Part shown: piece by piece, positions 22,563-34,132 of the stretch
Layout: each line of letters begins with the position of its first letter
How positions within the stretch are numbered: position 1 is the stretch's first letter
From: Russula earlei
Taxonomy: Eukaryota > Basidiomycota > Agaricomycetes > Russulales > Russulaceae
Reading direction: 5' to 3'
Length of the DNA: 64,000 nucleotides
Assembly: GCA_025769875.1 (NCBI GenBank)
Contig: JAGFNK010000163.1
Coordinates: 1-64,000 of the forward strand
Notes under the pieces: model-generated
Seen by the model: only the letters and a program-made list of their open reading frames with translations
What the model was told of the DNA's origin: nothing
Databases searched by the model: none
Position numbers and translations under genes: made by a program

Positions 22563-24024
22563 ATGCCGACACACGCATCGCAGACGCATGTCGTCGTTCT
22601 CGGGGCGGGGGTCATCGGGCTCACAGCTGCGCACGTCCTGACCGAAGGAGAAGGCTCTAACTTCAAAGTCACCGTTATGGCACGAGATATGCCAGAAGAC
22701 CTCACCAGTCAAGCTTTTGCTAGCCCTTGGGCTGTGAGTAGTGTGCTGGTAATTTCTCGGTGTTTCAACGGGTTTTGTCCACAGGGTGCCATCTGGTCGC
22801 CGATGGGACGAAGCGATCGCCTTGATCAGTGGGAACGGTACACATTGTAAGTTAAGGAACTGGCCCAATTAGCAACCTCTGACTTCTGTGGACATGGCTT
22901 CAAGCGATAAGTTTTGGAGCATGATACCTACGGGATTAGTGAGGGTAAGCGATTTGACACATCAGAATCTCAGCACGAACGATATCCCCAGAGGCTTCCA
23001 GCGCGGATTTATTACGGAGTCGAGGATGCCGAGGAGGCATCTTGGTTCAGAGCGATTGTTCGCGATGTAAGTTTACCCAATATCGCAAACGACGAATCTA
23101 ACCGGTGGCAGTTCCGTGTCCTGCCAAGTGATCATCCTCTACCGGCCAACGCAAAAAGTGGTGTTCGGTTTGACACGTTTTCGGTGAATCCGGAGGTTTA
23201 CCTTCCGTGGCTGAAGTCCGAATTGGAGGGCAGGGGAGTCCGCTTTGTAAGACGACGGGTCCACAGTTTGGACGAGGCATGCGAATTTGCTGGGGAAAAT
23301 GGCGCGGTGATCAACGCGACCGCACTTGGTGAGCTTTTACTGTAAATCTGAAAGAAGACGTGCTCATGTCTCAGGTGCTCGCTCCCTCCTTGGTGTGGAG
23401 GACACGAACGTGTATCCCGTTCGGGGCCAAGTCGTACTGGTGCATGCGCCAAACATCAAAGAATCTGTAAATATATTTCCCGCAGGCGAGCGACTTCGCG
23501 TCTCTTGACGGTTCGAGCTCATGGTGAGCGACATCAGATGCAACTCATCCTGCTGAGTCGACATACGTGATACCGCGTGCATCCACCCCCGGGATAGTGT
23601 TGCTCGGGGGTACTTTTCAACCCCACGACTGGGATACATCACTCAGCATTCCAGCCGCACATGGTATCCTGGCTCGGGCGAAGGAGCTGGTTCCTGCGTT
23701 AGCCGAGCCCACTACACGCATTCATGCCCATAATGTGGGATTGCGGCCTGCTCGTGAAGGCGGACCCCGGGTTGAGGCGCAACTTGTTGACGTGCCGAGC
23801 AAACATCCCCTGGTCCCTAAGCAGTCGGGAGCGTCTACGGATACCAAGACAATTGTAGTTGTCCATGCTTACGGATTTGGGTGAGCGAAGTGATTCCATA
23901 TGGTGTCCTTAAACTGAGCCCCATTAGTTCGTCTGGGTATCAGCAGTCTTGGGGCGCGGCGGAGGAGGTGGTTAGGTTGCTGAAGGACAATTTGCTTCAA
24001 CGATGTGATGTACCAAATGCGTGA
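22563..24024 (+). CDS. DAO: D-amino-acid oxidase family FAD enzyme
   Basis: FAD-dependent oxidative deamination of D-amino acids to 2-oxo acids, ammonia and hydrogen peroxide, normally in peroxisomes. The N-terminal Rossmann motif is [18 protein letters not shown]. After a short intron comes [20 protein letters not shown], then [31 protein letters not shown], a substrate-domain block [20 protein letters not shown], then [20 protein letters not shown] and [13 protein letters not shown]. The C-terminal [14 protein letters not shown] and [20 protein letters not shown] are diagnostic. Six or seven introns of about 45-60 nt are needed. One of them (23486-23537) appears to use a GC donor. The stop is TGA at 24022-24024. 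The C-terminus RCDVPNA is not a canonical SKL peroxisomal signal. About 370 residues, close to the family norm. Confidence 0.9.
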
Positions 24025-25659
24025 TCTTCACTCGCCAGAAGCCCCTCACTGTGACGTGAAGGATGGCATTCTCATCCAATTATCTCAACGGGATGTGTAT
24101 CTGTTATTCATGTTGTGTAGATCAAGCTAAGCTCCAGCTTATCGAACGTGTCAAATCCTTTCCCAGGAAATCGGAGCCAGATCGGAGTGCTCTATCGCTT
24201 TCCTGTACCCAGCACCTGTCGGGAGTATCATTTCCGATTCCAAGCAATGTGGCTCAACTTCATGACCAGAATCTCGAAGTTGCGTTGGTCAAGAATGTCC
24301 TGGTGATATCGGACCGTGATCGGAACTAATGATGGCGCGTTTCTCATCTTGCTTTTCCCCGATTCGCGTGGCTCTCCAGGTATACAAATATGGTCGTAAA
24401 ACTACAAGTACTCACACACTCACAGCAAGTCTTTGGCCCTGGCCGGTAATCGGAGAAGCGCACTTTACCCGAAAACTGTCAGCACAAGAACCAGTAAAAC
24501 ATCCTTCATTGCCACCCCCAGAAATGCGATTTCGTGTACATCGGACGAACTCTGCCGCCCTTAGCCCGCTTTCGTTGTACGTGATGGGCACTGTAACTGC
24601 CTTATGCTCGTCGGGGCTACCTGGCTATTTCACGTCATTCGAAGCGGAATCTATGAATATCTGAGGATCTAATCGTCTACGATTACATTTTCATTGCCTT
24701 CCGTAATCGAGGGTGGCGATTACACGATTATTTCGTACGCCGAAGATGGGTGTACCGTATTGCGTCCTTCGTGGTCTGTCGCTATGCTCTACGGAGTCTC
24801 TTCGAAAGGCCGGACGCTTTAGCCCATTGTCATCTTTCTATTACGCCGGGACTTCTCAAGCTGCCCTTTCGATCACGCAAATCAGGGTACTCGACTCTTT
24901 GCACACCAAAATTTGATTACAAGAGTGCTATCTCCTGTGAACTCTGATCATGTATCAGCCAACCTTTTAAGTCTTCAACAATCTCCTTTCACATTCACAT
25001 CCAGGAGGTCCTCAGCTATACTCATTGACGAGGCGGTCATTTGGGAGCTATTTAACTGCTATCTCTGGGCCCGTTATATCTCACGACTTGCAGGATCAGC
25101 GATGAGGTGGCATATCGGCATAGGGACGACACAACAAACATACTTTAGAAACTCTTTGGTCCTCGGTTTTACCAGAAAATACAGCGAAGATGTTAAAGTC
25201 TGCATCCTCGGGGAATCGTCACTGGAAATGAGTAACAACTGATGCCAAATGAAGTATTTCTGTTCCATTGCCAGCTCCCCTCGCAGGAGCCAGCATTTTC
25301 TACATCCAGGGACTGGCTTTCCTTCATTGGCTATCTTGGCCCTGCGCGCCATCTTAACCCCGCGACCACGACCCGCGTTTCTTTCTTCATAGAGGGGTGG
25401 GACAGGCTATCGAGAAGAAAAGGAAGGCCACGGCTCTCTTCCTTGTCCTCCCCTCTATGCCAGATCACGGATCGGCATTACCAAGTGAACACAATCGGGC
25501 ACACCTCGTACATGTCCAAATGGTGTTGTACGGTCCATGTATCCGAAATTGCCGGCCAGTCACGCCCCGCCCGCCCAGAGGCCATAAGGCGGAAGGGACA
25601 TTCTCAAGGCCTCTTATCACGTTGTAATTCGCTGCTTCGTCTCGCCCTTGATTATTAGC
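24025..25659. other. Intergenic 1.6 kb, no gene recognised
   Basis: Frames of 60-138 codons occur on both strands but overlap, lack recognisable motifs and do not join into a plausible gene. The last few hundred bases should hold the promoter of the aspartic peptidase gene. I saw no repeat or element here. Confidence 0.45.
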
Positions 25660-27271
25660 ATGCTCTCGACTATCCCACCTGCACTTCTTGCCTTGTTGGC
25701 TCTCAGCGTTGCGGCAAACCCCATCGTCATTCGTCATTCTCCCGTGTCGCTGTCGTTTACTAGGCAGCTTAATGTCACTGGCTCCAATGACCTCGTCCTC
25801 AAAGACCATGCACGTGCGAGGGGCCTGGCTGCAAATCCAAACGGCTCCGGGATCCCTGACGCGGCCGTCAGTCTCGATGTGTCGAATTCTGCGCTGAATT
25901 ACCGACTGAGCGTCGGTATCGGCAACCCTGCGACTTTCTGTGAGCCCCCATATCTTGGTTCAGGTTTGCCATAAATTTCATCACCGCATACGGATCAGAC
26001 ACTCTCATTATGGACACCGGGAGTGCCGTTACCTGGGTAGGAGCTGGAAAGGCCTACGTTAGAACTGGCACCAGCGTGCAGACGGATAACAACGTCGTGA
26101 GTACAGTATTGTGACTCAGTTTGGTCAGCGGGTCTCTGCAAGCTGGTTCACAAATACCATGTGCCAGTCCGTGCCGTACGTCTCTGGGTCATTCTCGGGT
26201 ACGCTTTCATCTGTTAAAGTCTTGCTGCTGTATTAACATTACGCCCCAGGCACCGAGTTCATAGACACTGTAACGATTTCCCCTGGCGTTGTCGTTTCCT
26301 CTCAGTCCATAGGCGTTGCCACAACTTTTCATGGCTTTCAAGATGTGGACGGTATCCTGGGGTGAATGCACAATTCCCCACACAAGTTTTGCCTTGACCC
26401 CGTTCCCTGTAGGTTAGGCCCAACGAACCTGACGATCGGCGCCCTGTCGCCGTCCAGGGGCAGCGCTGTACCTACTATCACGGATAACCTCTTCAGCCAA
26501 GGAACGATTGCATCCAATATGGTCTCCGTGTCCTTTGAGCCTACAAATGGGACGTCAGACAAGAATGGCGAGCTGACGTTCGGTGGCACCGACTCGACCA
26601 AATTCACCGGAAACATCACGTTCACGTGAGTGATACCAGGAGCGAGTTGTTGTTCCCGAGGATGCCTGTGCCCACGCGAGCGTCGGATAGTCCCATCACC
26701 GCAACGTTTCCCGCGAGCTCCTTCTGGGGCATCGACCAGTCCGTAAGCTACGGCACTTCGACCTCCATCCTCAACACTACGGCCGGCATCGTCGACACAG
26801 GAACGACCCTCATCCTCATCGCCACCGGTACGAGACTTTCGCCAGACATCCGTAGCGAGAGGTCGAGTTGAAAAAAAAAAAAAAAAAAAACTTTGTAAAA
26901 ACACCGGTGTCTTAGACGCGTTCGACCGGTACCGCGCGGCCACGGGCGCCGTTCCCGACAACACCACTGGCCTGCTCCGCATCACGCCGGCGCAGTACGC
27001 CGATCTCGAGTCGCTCTTCTTCACCGTCGGCGGCACGACGTTCGAGCTCACCGCGAACGCACAGATCTGGCCTCGCGCGCTCAACTCCTTCATCGGCGGC
27101 ACGGCGGAGGATGTGTACCTGATTGTCCATGACCTCGGCCGACCGTCCGGCCAAGGCCTCGACTTCATCAACGGCTACACTTTCCTCGAGCGGTTTTACG
27201 CCGTCTTCGATACTGGGAATCGCTGCGTCGGTCTCGCCACTACGTCATTCACAACGGCAACGAGCAATTGA
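25660..27271 (+). CDS. Secreted pepsin-like aspartic peptidase (A1 family, polyporopepsin-like)
   Basis: An extracellular acid protease that degrades protein for nutrition. The ATG at 25660 opens a signal peptide, MLSTIPPALLALLALSVAAN, followed by a short propeptide. The first active-site motif is LIMDTGSAVTWVGAGK; the second is GIVDTGTTLILIATD, so both catalytic aspartates are present. Other matches to the basidiomycete A1 group are GELTFGGTDSTKFTGNITFT, FWGIDQSVSYG, LRITPAQYADLESLFF and the end SGQGLDFINGYTFLERFYAV. Introns occur at about 25940-25999, 26098-26165, about 26201-26249, 26361-26410, about 26625-26687 and about 26828-26914; each restores the family reading frame. The last one contains a run of about 20 A. 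The stop is TGA at 27269-27271. About 400 residues, as expected. The following gene is convergent, 294 bp away. Confidence 0.93.
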
Positions 27272-27565
27272 TAGATTCGAATGAAAGCAACCTCTTCTGC
27301 TTTTGCTGTATCGAGAGTGCGAGAACAGCTAGCCAGCTGTATGACGTCCTGGCACCAGGACGTCAACTTCTTCTTTGCATTGCATGTAATAAATCAATAA
27401 TCGACCTCGTGGGCTGTTCTTGCCGTCTGCAGATGCATAAATAGATATTGTACATAGCGATGTGCTTTCCACACGAATTGACGACGACAATATTCGGACA
27501 AAAAATCTCTGGACAACACAGCTACCGGGCGGGACATGTGAATACATAAACACAAAGAAACCAAA

Positions 27566-29117
27566 CTATTCCGACCATCCTCCGGGAAAATGCTCACGCT
27601 CCCATTCCTCGGGTGAAGGTCGGTTCCGGTTCGTCCTAGAGGTACCGTTTCTCCTACCACTGGGGCTCATGAACAATTGGCCGAACATACCCCCACCTGG
27701 TGGGCCATCTGGTCGGGTCGCCCGATTGACCGGAGGGGGAGCACTGGACCCACTGGCTGCGCCGTTGGGTGGGCGATGTCCGGGCTGAGGGACGAGTTGG
27801 AACCTGAGGGAGCGTAAATATAATGGCAGTGCCCTGTAACCCCAATGCTTACCGACAAACCGGGCAAGTTGCACTTGAGTTGAGCCAAGGCATGATGCAA
27901 CCTTCATGGAATGGGTGTTTACATGGAAGGGTTACAACCACCTGTTCATCTGGGTCCTCGGTATTCAACGCAAACTGGTCTTTACACACCGCACAATCTC
28001 GGTCCAGCAGCGGTGCTGAAGAGTACACAGCTCAGGACACCAACATAAAGACCCAAATATCAGCTTACATCCTTCTTCCAACACTTCTCTGTGGAGTTGC
28101 TGAATGACATCCTCTGTAGCTGGGACAGGCCGAGAGGAATTCCCCTGTTCCATGATCTGAGAAATGATCTGGTCCAACGCTGCGATATGTTAATTCGATG
28201 TTTACAAGAATTTTTGAATTCTCATACCCTCCTGATTGAAGACATAATCCCCCATTCTCCCATCCTCAGGACTGCCCATAAAGCTGAAGCCATGAAAAGG
28301 ATCTGCAAGCCCTTCCCTCCCCGCACGCTGTGTGAGCATAGCAAGCAGGTACTGGGCCATCAACGAGCCACCAACTGGGGGTCGTTCTTCGCCTGGTGTC
28401 CTGGAGCCCGTATTGGGAGGCTATGCAGGGGACTCTGACATCTTTACGCACCCTCGCTGATTTCCACCAAGTGATGGCGGACCACCAAATACTATCGTTC
28501 GGGAACCACCCGGACCCCCATCGATCTCTAGTCGGAAACCAGTTCCGCCCTTGGCAAAGATATCAGGATTGGGTGGGCATGGGGTATTAATACTGACTGT
28601 GTTTGCTTGCTCGGGAGCAGGTGGATGATTTACACTTCCGCGATCTGGTCGAGGACCGTTCAAAAGTTGTGATAAACCTGCTATTAGAATACGTTATATC
28701 TTCAATCGATGGGTAGGCGAAGAGTTGGAGCGCACCGAAGAAATTCTCCAGGCCGGGACCGCCGCCAATAGCGGTATCATCGCCGAGTGGAGGACCCGAC
28801 TCCTGGAAGTTACGTGGGTCGTCTGCTTCACCTTCGATCTGGCATGGATCGGTCGACGTAGGAGCGTAGCAGGCAAGCGGTCTCACTCACCTTCTCCACA
28901 AATGTGCCATTACATGATGCACAGTGAGGATCGGGAACCTAAAAAAAATTGAAGTTTGCTCTGATTGAGATTTGTCCGTGATTAGTGAGGAGGGCTCTGC
29001 ATACCATTAATGGCCTCATCTCCGCATGACACTTCGGAGACGATAAGCAGAAGAATGGGTTGAATGAAGAGTGAGGCTGACTTCGTGACAGTACCACATC
29101 GGTACTCCTGAAGACAT
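27566..29117 (-). CDS. E3 ubiquitin ligase with BCA2-type zinc ribbon and RING-H2 finger (RNF115/RNF126-like)
   Basis: Predicted RING-type ubiquitin ligase. The start ATG at 29117 gives MSSGVPMWYCHE, which an intron joins to CHAEMRPLM and another to VPDPHCASCNGTFVEKIEG. The four cysteines in two CxxC pairs form the N-terminal zinc ribbon that binds ubiquitin in RNF126 and BCA2. A Gly/Pro-rich middle contains FRLEIDGGPGGSRTIVFGG. Near the C-terminus, ATEDVIQQLHREVLEEG precedes a complete RING-H2: CAVCKDQF, then LPCKHPFHEGCIMPWL, then TCPVCR. The tail is disordered, and the stop is TAG at 27566-27568. About seven short introns. The architecture is that of the RNF126 family, which acts in quality control and trafficking. 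It is divergent from the Msc7 gene, sharing a 524-bp intergenic region. Confidence 0.9.
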
Positions 29118-29641
29118 CGTTGGGGATGCTTGGATGCTGGGTGATGGGCTAGGCAGAACCGCCGAAAGAAAGTCGTGGTGGGAGGAGTTGAGGAGTCTGT
29201 CACATCACAGCCTGGGACCGCGCCATGACGTGAGCGTGTGATCTTGCCATAAAAGGCGACAGTCTCCTAAGAGTCCCTCAGATCAGTGGTGAGTTCATCT
29301 TTACTCTTTTCACTTCGACACGATGAATCCTGTTCCCTATTATACGAGTGTGAATGTTTTTAAAAAACACACATGAGATCACTCTCCGGGTGCAACTGAT
29401 ACGGCTGCGAACGAGAGACCTCTCCTTTGCCTTTCCTCATTCCATTGATATCGACGCTCATGTCTAGACTGCAGGTTTCCCGCCGTTCGCCATGGGAATG
29501 GATCGTTCACTCGATCAGCCTATCGCTTAATAAGCACAATGACCCGACAAACAGACGTCAACATCGCGCTCGTGACCGCGTGACCCTTTCAAACCAACTT
29601 CGAACTGTTCGAATTGCATACGGCTTGACCCCACCCGGGCC
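29118..29641. promoter_or_regulatory. Shared divergent promoter region between RING ligase and Msc7-like genes
   Basis: The 524 bp between two divergently transcribed start codons must hold both promoters and 5' leaders. A short palindromic stretch, TTTTTAAAAAACAC, lies near 29358. I could not identify specific factor sites. Confidence 0.5.
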
Positions 29642-32137
29642 ATGGGTACCCTCATATCTTTCCTTGTGCATCCGTTTTCAACCGTGAGGCAACTCAGAGA
29701 CCAGTATGACCAGGAAGGGAGTCTTGGCGATCTCATCTATCATGCAACCTTGTTCTTTGCCTTTGGGATCTACACGGTCATCCGACGTCACTTGAATGCG
29801 CGAAGTAGAGCAAAACCCTTTCGCATTGACCCACCAGAGGTTTGTTTGTCGCTATTGTCCTCATTTACGCGTGTAACCCCGTCCTTTAATACCGTAGCAA
29901 GCCAATCCGTCCTGGGCGAATGCGCCGTCAATTCCCAATGCTAGCCTAGAGTCCCACAAATACGATGGAAACCTTGCACCACTAGACGGAGAACTCTCTG
30001 GCCGCGACTATATCACCTGTTTTGATCCCGCTACAGGGCTTCATCTTGGCACGCTTCTTGCTGACAACATTGACGAAATCGAAGTTAAGATCAACAAGGC
30101 CGAGGCCGCTCAAGTTGAGTGGAGGAATAGCTCATTTGCCGATCGAAAACGCGTCATTCGCAGCCTCAAGAAATGGCTGGTCGAAAATCAGGAGGTGTGT
30201 GCAAGGGTTGCTTGCAGAGATACCGGAAAGACGCGTACGTTGTCTGTTTAACAACCGTGGACCGATTCCTTCATTTTCAAACTTAGTCATCGACGCCGCC
30301 TTGGGAGAGATCTTAACGACCTGCACAAAAATGGACTGGTTACTTCGCCACGGCGAGAAGTACTTGCGCCCCGAGACACGCTCATCTCCACTCATTTTAG
30401 GTTACAAGAAGTCAGAGGTACACTATGAGCCTCTCGGTGTCGTTGCCGCCATAGTTTCGTGGAACTACCGTACGCTCTTTGATTTCCCTCCCATCGCAAC
30501 TTTATTTACCTCCTTCAGCGTTGCACAATGCTTGGTCGCCCATTCTGGCTGCCCTATTTGCCGGCAACGCTGTTGTCATCAAGTGCTCGGAATATGTCGC
30601 CTGGTCGTCAGGGTGGTTTGTTCACGTTATCAAGGAGTGTTTACAGGCCTGTAACTTCAACCCGGAGTTGGTGCAAGTACGTTCTCTTTTGCCAGACAAC
30701 GTTCACTGGTGATGCGACCCCTTTTTCGCCCTCTGAAAAGCTTGTCTGTTGCTTCCCGGATCAAGCGGAGGGCTTAACAAGATCGCCAAAAATCAAGCAT
30801 ATCACTTTCATAGGTTCCGAGTTGGTTGGCCGTCAGGTAGGTCACCCCAAATGAGTAACCCATGAACTGATCCAATACCACTTCCAGGTTGCCCTCGCTG
30901 CTGCCCATAATCTAACGCCCGTCACCCTTGAACTTGGTGGCAAGGATCCTGCGATCGTGCTCCCTGGAACAGACATCGAACGATGGGCTAGCCTGTGGAT
31001 GCGTGGCATATTGTATGTCCTTCGAACCCTAGAGAGGCAGCGCACTAAGTCAGCGTACAGTCAGAACGCAGGTCAAAATTGTATTGGCATTGAACGATTG
31101 CTCGTTCACAGGGATCAATACGACGAAGTTTATCAACTTATATTGAGCCGCGCGGCCGATTTGCGCCTAGGTGCTGGATTATCTGCTGACGACGTTGGCT
31201 CTGGCGTGGACCTAGGATCGATGATTTCGCGTGCACGATTCCAGGCACTCCAGGACCTCATCGAAGCGGCCGCATCCCGAGGCGCACAGGTTGATTTGGG
31301 TGGTAGACAATCTACTCACCCATACTTGGCAAATGGAGCTTTTTTTGAGGCGACAGTCATTGGGGATGTCAGTCGAGATATGGAAATTGCCCATCAGGAA
31401 GGTGAGTAATGCTTTTGCACTGATACTTGAATTACATCTTGACGCTATTCTGTGCCTAGTGTTTGGACCAATAGCGCTTGTCATGCCCTACGACACCATC
31501 GAGGAGGCCATTGAAATTGCCAATGGTACTCGGTATGCACTGGGGGCTAGCGTTTTTGGGCCCGACAAGTACGAGTGCTTGGACGTCGCCAAACAACTGG
31601 AATGCGGCATGGTCTCTATCAATGATTTTGGCGTATTTTATGTAGGTGTTTTCAGAGAGTTGCGAAAGATATATGACTGATGTCGCCCATAGCTGAAGTA
31701 TGTCAGATTTCCCTGGACACAGACTGTGTGGTATTTATTGTGATTTTCTACGCAGTCAAGATCTTCCCTTCGGAGGGACAAAGGCCAGTGGATACGGAAG
31801 ATTTGGTCGGCATAGCCACTTTCACCTAATTCATCGAGCTTATGCATATGCACAGGCGGACCGGAAGGCTTGCGGTCTCTCACAAACCCGAAGGCTGTAG
31901 TTGTCGATCGCTGGCCATGGCTTGTCCAGACAAGCATTCCTCGACCTCTGGATTATCCGATTCGTTCAGGTGCACAAGCCTGGTGGGTTTTGAATTCACA
32001 TGCATTCTATGACAACGTTTGAGCAACCATTTTGAAGGGACATTGCAAGTGGTATCGTTGATGCTTTGTATGCTGATGGATGGCGAGAAAGCTTCGAGGG
32101 CATTCGGCGCCTCGTTAATGCGTTGAGACGACAATGA
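29642..32137 (+). CDS. MSC7: Membrane-anchored aldehyde dehydrogenase, Msc7 family
   Basis: NAD(P)-dependent aldehyde dehydrogenase fold with an N-terminal membrane segment. The ATG at 29642 opens MGTLISFLVHPFSTVRQLRD. The hydrophobic stretch LIYHATLFFAFGIYTVI follows around residues 33-49, then FDPATGLHLGTLLADN starts the dehydrogenase domain. Fungal Msc7 hallmarks include VCARVACRDTGKT, AALGEILTTCTKMDWLLRHG and YEPLGVVAAIVSWNYP. The catalytic glutamate lies in VTLELGGKDPAIVL and the catalytic cysteine in NAGQNCIGIERLLVHRDQY; the C-terminal LPFGGTKASGYGRFGGPEGL is intact. More than ten introns are needed, including two that flank a 5-nt exon at 31693-31697. The last intron (about 31972-32030) joins GAQAW to DIASGIVDALYADGWRE. 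The stop is TGA at 32135-32137. Localisation to ER or another endomembrane is inferred from the hydrophobic segment. Confidence 0.92.
31693..31697 (+). other. 5-nt microexon CTGAA in the Msc7-like gene
   Basis: Flanked by intron 31642-31692 (GTAGGT...CCCATAG) and intron 31698-31755 (GTATGT...ACGCAG). With it, the reading is FGVFYLNQDLPFGGTKASGY, exactly the conserved dehydrogenase sequence. Skipping it shifts the frame just before the conserved LPFGG block. Confidence 0.8.
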
Positions 32138-32539
32138 TATTGATCTCTCTTGTTGGGGTGTCCTGTATATCCATGGTCCCTGCCGGCGGGAGGCTTTTAT
32201 GTTGTTTGGGCGAAAGCACCGAGAGTACTGATTTGACGATTTGATTACGGTGGAATGCGCACTATTTCATGATCTAATTCGAACGTTGTTGCCTTGTTTA
32301 TTGACCGACGTGGAGGCCCAAGCGACTCGTGATGCAACCGCGTGCTCGTGCCGAAACTTCACACGGTGCACTCTCAGTGGCGATCATCAGACCCAGATGG
32401 CTCTTATATTTTTTCAATGCATAAGTACCCCTGCAAGTGATGTAGAATTCCTGATTGACCTTGCCAACGCGATATTTGCATTTGCGACCCTTGCTGTGCT
32501 TGGCGCCAACTTGGCCATCCGAGTCGCCACGGTGTCTGC
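32138..32539. other. Intergenic region before the RNase T2 pair
   Basis: The 3' flank of the Msc7-like gene and the start of the decayed RNase T2 copy. No gene-like frame of its own was recognised, and the upstream limit of the pseudogene could not be fixed here. Confidence 0.4.
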
Positions 32540-33511
32540 GTGTGACATTGCGTCGTTTACGGTCAACGACTCGGAGTCGAGCACCTGTCCCACAAGCGGA
32601 CGTGCTGTGACCAGATGTCTGAACCACTGTTCGCGCAGCCTCCCGAGCGGATCTACGAAAGTCCAGGGGTGCGTCGGGTGAAAAGCAAAGTTCCTTGGCG
32701 CCTAAACTGACAGTTCGCGCGTGCTAATGAAGGCCTGATCGTCCAAAGACAGGTAAGTCAGGGGCCTGGGAAAAGAATGGAAGGAAGGAATTTCCGTGAA
32801 TGAACATGGGCGGCGGTTCTGAGCCCGTCCACTGGTCCCGTTGACAACTGGGCGATTCATGGTTCGTGACGAGTCTTTTGTCAGTGTGTGCGCACGCCGC
32901 TGTCTCGCATCGGGTGGTTACTAGCAGGTCTTTGGCCAGACAAGTGGATGGCCATCCGACTGCCTTAGCTGCGATGGCTCGTTTTCCTCTCACCGTGACA
33001 CTGATAATGCAGACACCTCCCATGCCCTCACCTCGATTCGCTCTCCGATGCATCGGGATGTCCCAGCTCTTCACCGGCCGAGGAGTGGTCGACGCGTGGG
33101 ACTTGCTTCTTATAGAGCCTTCTCGCCTCCCTTCTGTTAGTTGTTCCGCCGCCGGGGCCGGGGGCGCGGAGGCCCGTCGCATTCGCATTTTTCCCAGCGT
33201 TGTCGCGCTGCTCGAGGCTCTGTCCACGTACGACTGGCTCGCGTTTCAAAGGGTCACTCCCAGCCGCTCCCAGACATACACGCTGGAGGGATTGAGCGCT
33301 GTGCGCTAAAAGGCCGCCGGCCTCCGGGGTGGGTCCGCCTACCATTCTGCCTCGGCCTTCGAAACGTGCCCGTTCACAGTTCGTCCCGGCTATTTCGCCG
33401 TGCTCCGGAAATACGATCAACCACCAAAGCAGCTGGGATTTCCACATCAGAGGCTCACTCCTTGAAGGTGGTTGGACGCTATCTATGAGAGGAACTTTCT
33501 CTACTAGATAA
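32540..33511 (+). pseudogene. Decayed RNase T2 copy, tandem duplicate of the downstream gene
   Basis: The exon-intron layout of the intact gene downstream can be followed by similarity: GGCCTGATCGTCCAAAGACAG matches the 21-nt exon, GTCTTTGGCCAGACAAG the 16-nt exon, and TTCGTCCCGGCTATTTC the penultimate exon (FVPAISPCSGNTINH). It is broken. The exon that should begin FWDT starts with an in-frame TGA and carries deletions. The second active-site block, HEWWKHGTC in the partner, here reads EEWSTRGTC followed after two residues by a stop, so both histidines of that block are lost. Parts of the 3' half (SLLEGGWTLSMRG) are still similar. The arrangement indicates a local tandem duplication with loss of the upstream copy. 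Its 5' limit is approximate. Confidence 0.8.
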
Positions 33512-34132
33512 GTTCATAGTATACTTCACAAAAGACGCCCCGATCAGGGGTTCTTCAATTGCGCGCATCAAGCGGACCCCTACAGTAGTACTATCCCCCA
33601 AAATTCGGTTGAACCTAACAGTATCACGGTCCCCTCATCGGCGCCCACGCACGTTTTGGCATTGTCTGGCAAGGTTCACTGATGTACCTGCATGCAGGTC
33701 TTTGTCTCTTGCAATCGTGAACGAATGACGTTCTACCTTTCCTTAATCTCCTATGGACTTGGTGCTCAATATCAATAGCAAACGGTGGGCCATCTCGGAT
33801 CCGTTACCATCGCCACACCCACATCGTGTCACCCATTTGGATCGAATGTGATTTGCCATCAGACTTCTTGGACGTTCACCATCATACATGTCATCATGTC
33901 GACGACGCGATCATATCGAGCGGAGTTTCAAACCTGATCCTCGGCGCGAGATGGATTCCTGGTTTACGGCCACAGGACCAACCAGGACCAGGATGCACAC
34001 CTTGACCACCGCCTTTGGCATGCGCCAGCCTAATTGGGATGACCCTGGTGGGCCGTCAGAGCCATGATAAAAGCCGTCCTGTCAACAGTGTAGAGAGAAA
34101 ACCACGGAACTCTCTCCATCCTCACAGCGGTA
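33512..34132. other. Spacer between the two RNase T2 copies
   Basis: About 620 bp without a gene-like frame. It contains the promoter and leader of the intact RNase T2 gene; the leader contains GTGTAGAGAGAAAACC about 45 nt before the ATG. No repeat was recognised. Confidence 0.4.
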
